Part shown: in pieces, positions 13,118-14,396 of the stretch | Layout of the letters: each line of letters opens with the position of its first letter | Numbering within the stretch: position 1 is the first letter of the stretch | Source of the DNA: JAZLIT01 sp045617525 | GTDB taxonomy: Bacteria; Bacillota; Bacilli; Bacillales_A; Planococcaceae | Assembly: GCA_045617525.1 (NCBI GenBank) | Contig: JAZLIT010000002.1 | Location: 1-14,396, forward strand | Length of the DNA: 14,396 bases | Reading direction: 5' to 3' | The notes under the pieces: model-generated | Told to the model about the DNA's origin: nothing | What the model saw: the letters and a program-made list of their open reading frames with translations, nothing else | Database searches by the model: none | Translations under genes and position numbers: made by a program

Positions 13118-14386
13118 CTAATGATTCACTAAATAGCGGACTTTTTCACTTGCTTGAAATGCTTTTTGATAGCAACGACTTGCAGGCTTATAGGCATGGC
13201 GCTGTTCATAAAGATTGGCCCATAACGGCGTATAGAATAACGATAATTCATAATGATTTTGCTCCTCAAAATGCGCAAAAGCACCTACTTCAAGCTCATA
13301 TAATCCAGTGACTGTAAGCTCATCTTGGGCTGCATAATTTAATAGTTTCCATTGTTGTATATGATGCTCGACCGAAAAAATACTCAAAGGATAGCTTTCA
13401 AATAATTCAGCCAATGTTTTCAGATCATTTGCTCGGAAGCATGCGCGCATCCAATTGATGACGGTATGTAAATCCTTTAAATAGTCGTTAGATTGTCTGT
13501 AATAAGACTGTGCTTGCCCATAATCCTCCTGGCATTCAAAGCAAAAAGCAAGATTGTTATAAAGTGAACTGAATTGTCTTGGTGTTTGAATGGCAGACAC
13601 GAGCTGCAAGAGATTTTCTGCGGCACGATATTCTTTTAATGCCTCTTGAAATCGCCCCAAAGAATTAAAAATAACGCCATGCATCGAATACAGCTTTAGT
13701 TGGAATAAAGGTTTATAACAATGCGTAAAAATGCTATTTGCACGCTCAATATAATCGAGTGCCTGTTGAAATGCATAAGCGCGGTGTGCAGCAAATGCAA
13801 GGTGATACACGTAATTCGCTAATTCAAAAGCCTGTGCAGATTGCAATAAATGGCTCAGATTTTGACTTTGTTCCCTCTTTAAAATCGCTCCATAATTTAA
13901 CGTTGATAAATTAAAATTTGTAGATACACCAATATACATTTGTGTGACACGGTCTTGCTGCCAAGGTATAAAGGGTTCTAGCGATGCCAATAGCTCCGCA
14001 ACTCCATCCAGCTGATCTAATGACAATAAATAACGTATGTATACTAATTTTGCTAGCAGATCCACATCTTGATTGAAAACAGATAATTGATAGGACACCA
14101 GTAGATCTATTTCCTGCGCTGTAACTTCTTCATTAGATAATAGCTTTTCGTAAAGCTCTTCTAACAGGTGATATTTCTTGTTGCGTTGCTCCTGTTCACT
14201 CGCTAAATCAACGCCAAGGCGTGAAAATAAGTAGGCATACACATTATCCTCTGCGACAACAACTTCATTTTCAATTCGACTTAAATAAGATGATGTACAA
14301 ATTCCTACAGCTAAATCATCCTGCTTTAACCCTTGCTGCTTACGATGAAACTTAATCAATCGTCCCCAATTTTTACGGTCGTTCAA
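13118..14386 (-). CDS. XRE-type HTH regulator with a TPR-like C-terminal domain
   Basis: This 422-residue protein has an N-terminal Xre/Cro-type helix-turn-helix (about 7-60, with LKQDDLAVGICTSSYLSRIENE as the recognition region). About 350 residues of helical repeats follow; clear TPR-like units include YSMHGVIFNSLGRFQEALKEYRAAE (233-257) and SLYNNLAFCFECQEDYGQAQSYYRQS (274-299). This architecture is shared with RNPP-type and related regulators (PlcR, Rgg, NprR, AimR-like), whose repeats bind signal peptides or other ligands. No candidate peptide gene is visible next to it. The start is TTG 14386; GAGGAG lies only two bases before it, unusually close, but an in-frame stop just upstream leaves no alternative. 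It heads the operon with the MFS exporter and lipoprotein and probably controls it. Confidence 0.82.
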   Translation of the reverse strand: MNDRKNWGRLIKFHRKQQGLKQDDLAVGICTSSYLSRIENEVVVAEDNVYAYLFSRLGVDLASEQEQRNKKYHLLEELYEKLLSNEEVTAQEIDLLVSYQLSVFNQDVDLLAKLVYIRYLLSLDQLDGVAELLASLEPFIPWQQDRVTQMYIGVSTNFNLSTLNYGAILKREQSQNLSHLLQSAQAFELANYVYHLAFAAHRAYAFQQALDYIERANSIFTHCYKPLFQLKLYSMHGVIFNSLGRFQEALKEYRAAENLLQLVSAIQTPRQFSSLYNNLAFCFECQEDYGQAQSYYRQSNDYLKDLHTVINWMRACFRANDLKTLAELFESYPLSIFSVEHHIQQWKLLNYAAQDELTVTGLYELEVGAFAHFEEQNHYELSLFYTPLWANLYEQRHAYKPASRCYQKAFQASEKVRYLVNH

Positions 14387-14396
14387 AGCTCCTCAC

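Overview
The window looks like a chromosomal accessory stretch from a low-GC Gram-positive spore-former, probably Planococcaceae or Bacillaceae (Lysinibacillus/Solibacillus-like). This is inferred from AT-rich intergenic DNA, strong GGAGG-type ribosome binding sites, frequent TTG and GTG starts, a T-box leader, a MerR/aldo-keto reductase pair and an Lsa-type ABC-F protein. No rRNA, tRNA or CRISPR array was seen.

Left part (1-3537). A hypothetical gene at the edge is followed by a two-gene unit: an unlisted 37-residue membrane peptide whose stop overlaps the start of a PAP2-family phosphatase. The gap after it carries what looks like a decayed mobile element. Three minus-strand genes follow: a serine beta-lactamase-like hydrolase, a 61-residue protein and a VOC/glyoxalase-fold protein, the last two overlapping.

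Centre (3538-7435). An Lsa-family ABC-F ribosomal protection protein (+) sits behind a leader of about 290 nt. The leader contains a promoter, an 11-codon leader ORF and four mutually exclusive pairing segments ending in an intrinsic terminator: a textbook ribosome-mediated attenuator. This is the most striking regulatory system here. Convergent to it, separated by a strong two-way terminator, is a probable minus-strand unit of an EamA/DMT transporter and an APH-fold phosphotransferase. That unit is preceded by the 3' half of a T-box riboswitch. The tRNA-anticodon-reading Stem I appears to be missing and is replaced by the 3' end of an unrelated plus-strand gene with its own terminator.

Right-centre (7797-9490). 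A MerR-family regulator (-) and an aldo/keto reductase (+) are divergent. The reductase has a MerR-type promoter (19-bp spacer, dyad inside the spacer), which fixes its start at 8549.

Right part (9491-14396). After a long gap with a GC-rich hairpin and a possible TnpB-like relic comes an MFS drug/H+ antiporter-like transporter (+). Across a bidirectional terminator is a probable minus-strand operon of an HTH-TPR regulator, a second MFS exporter (EntS/Mef-like) and a small lipoprotein. Overall the region is rich in small-molecule resistance and efflux genes and in junctions left by past rearrangements.
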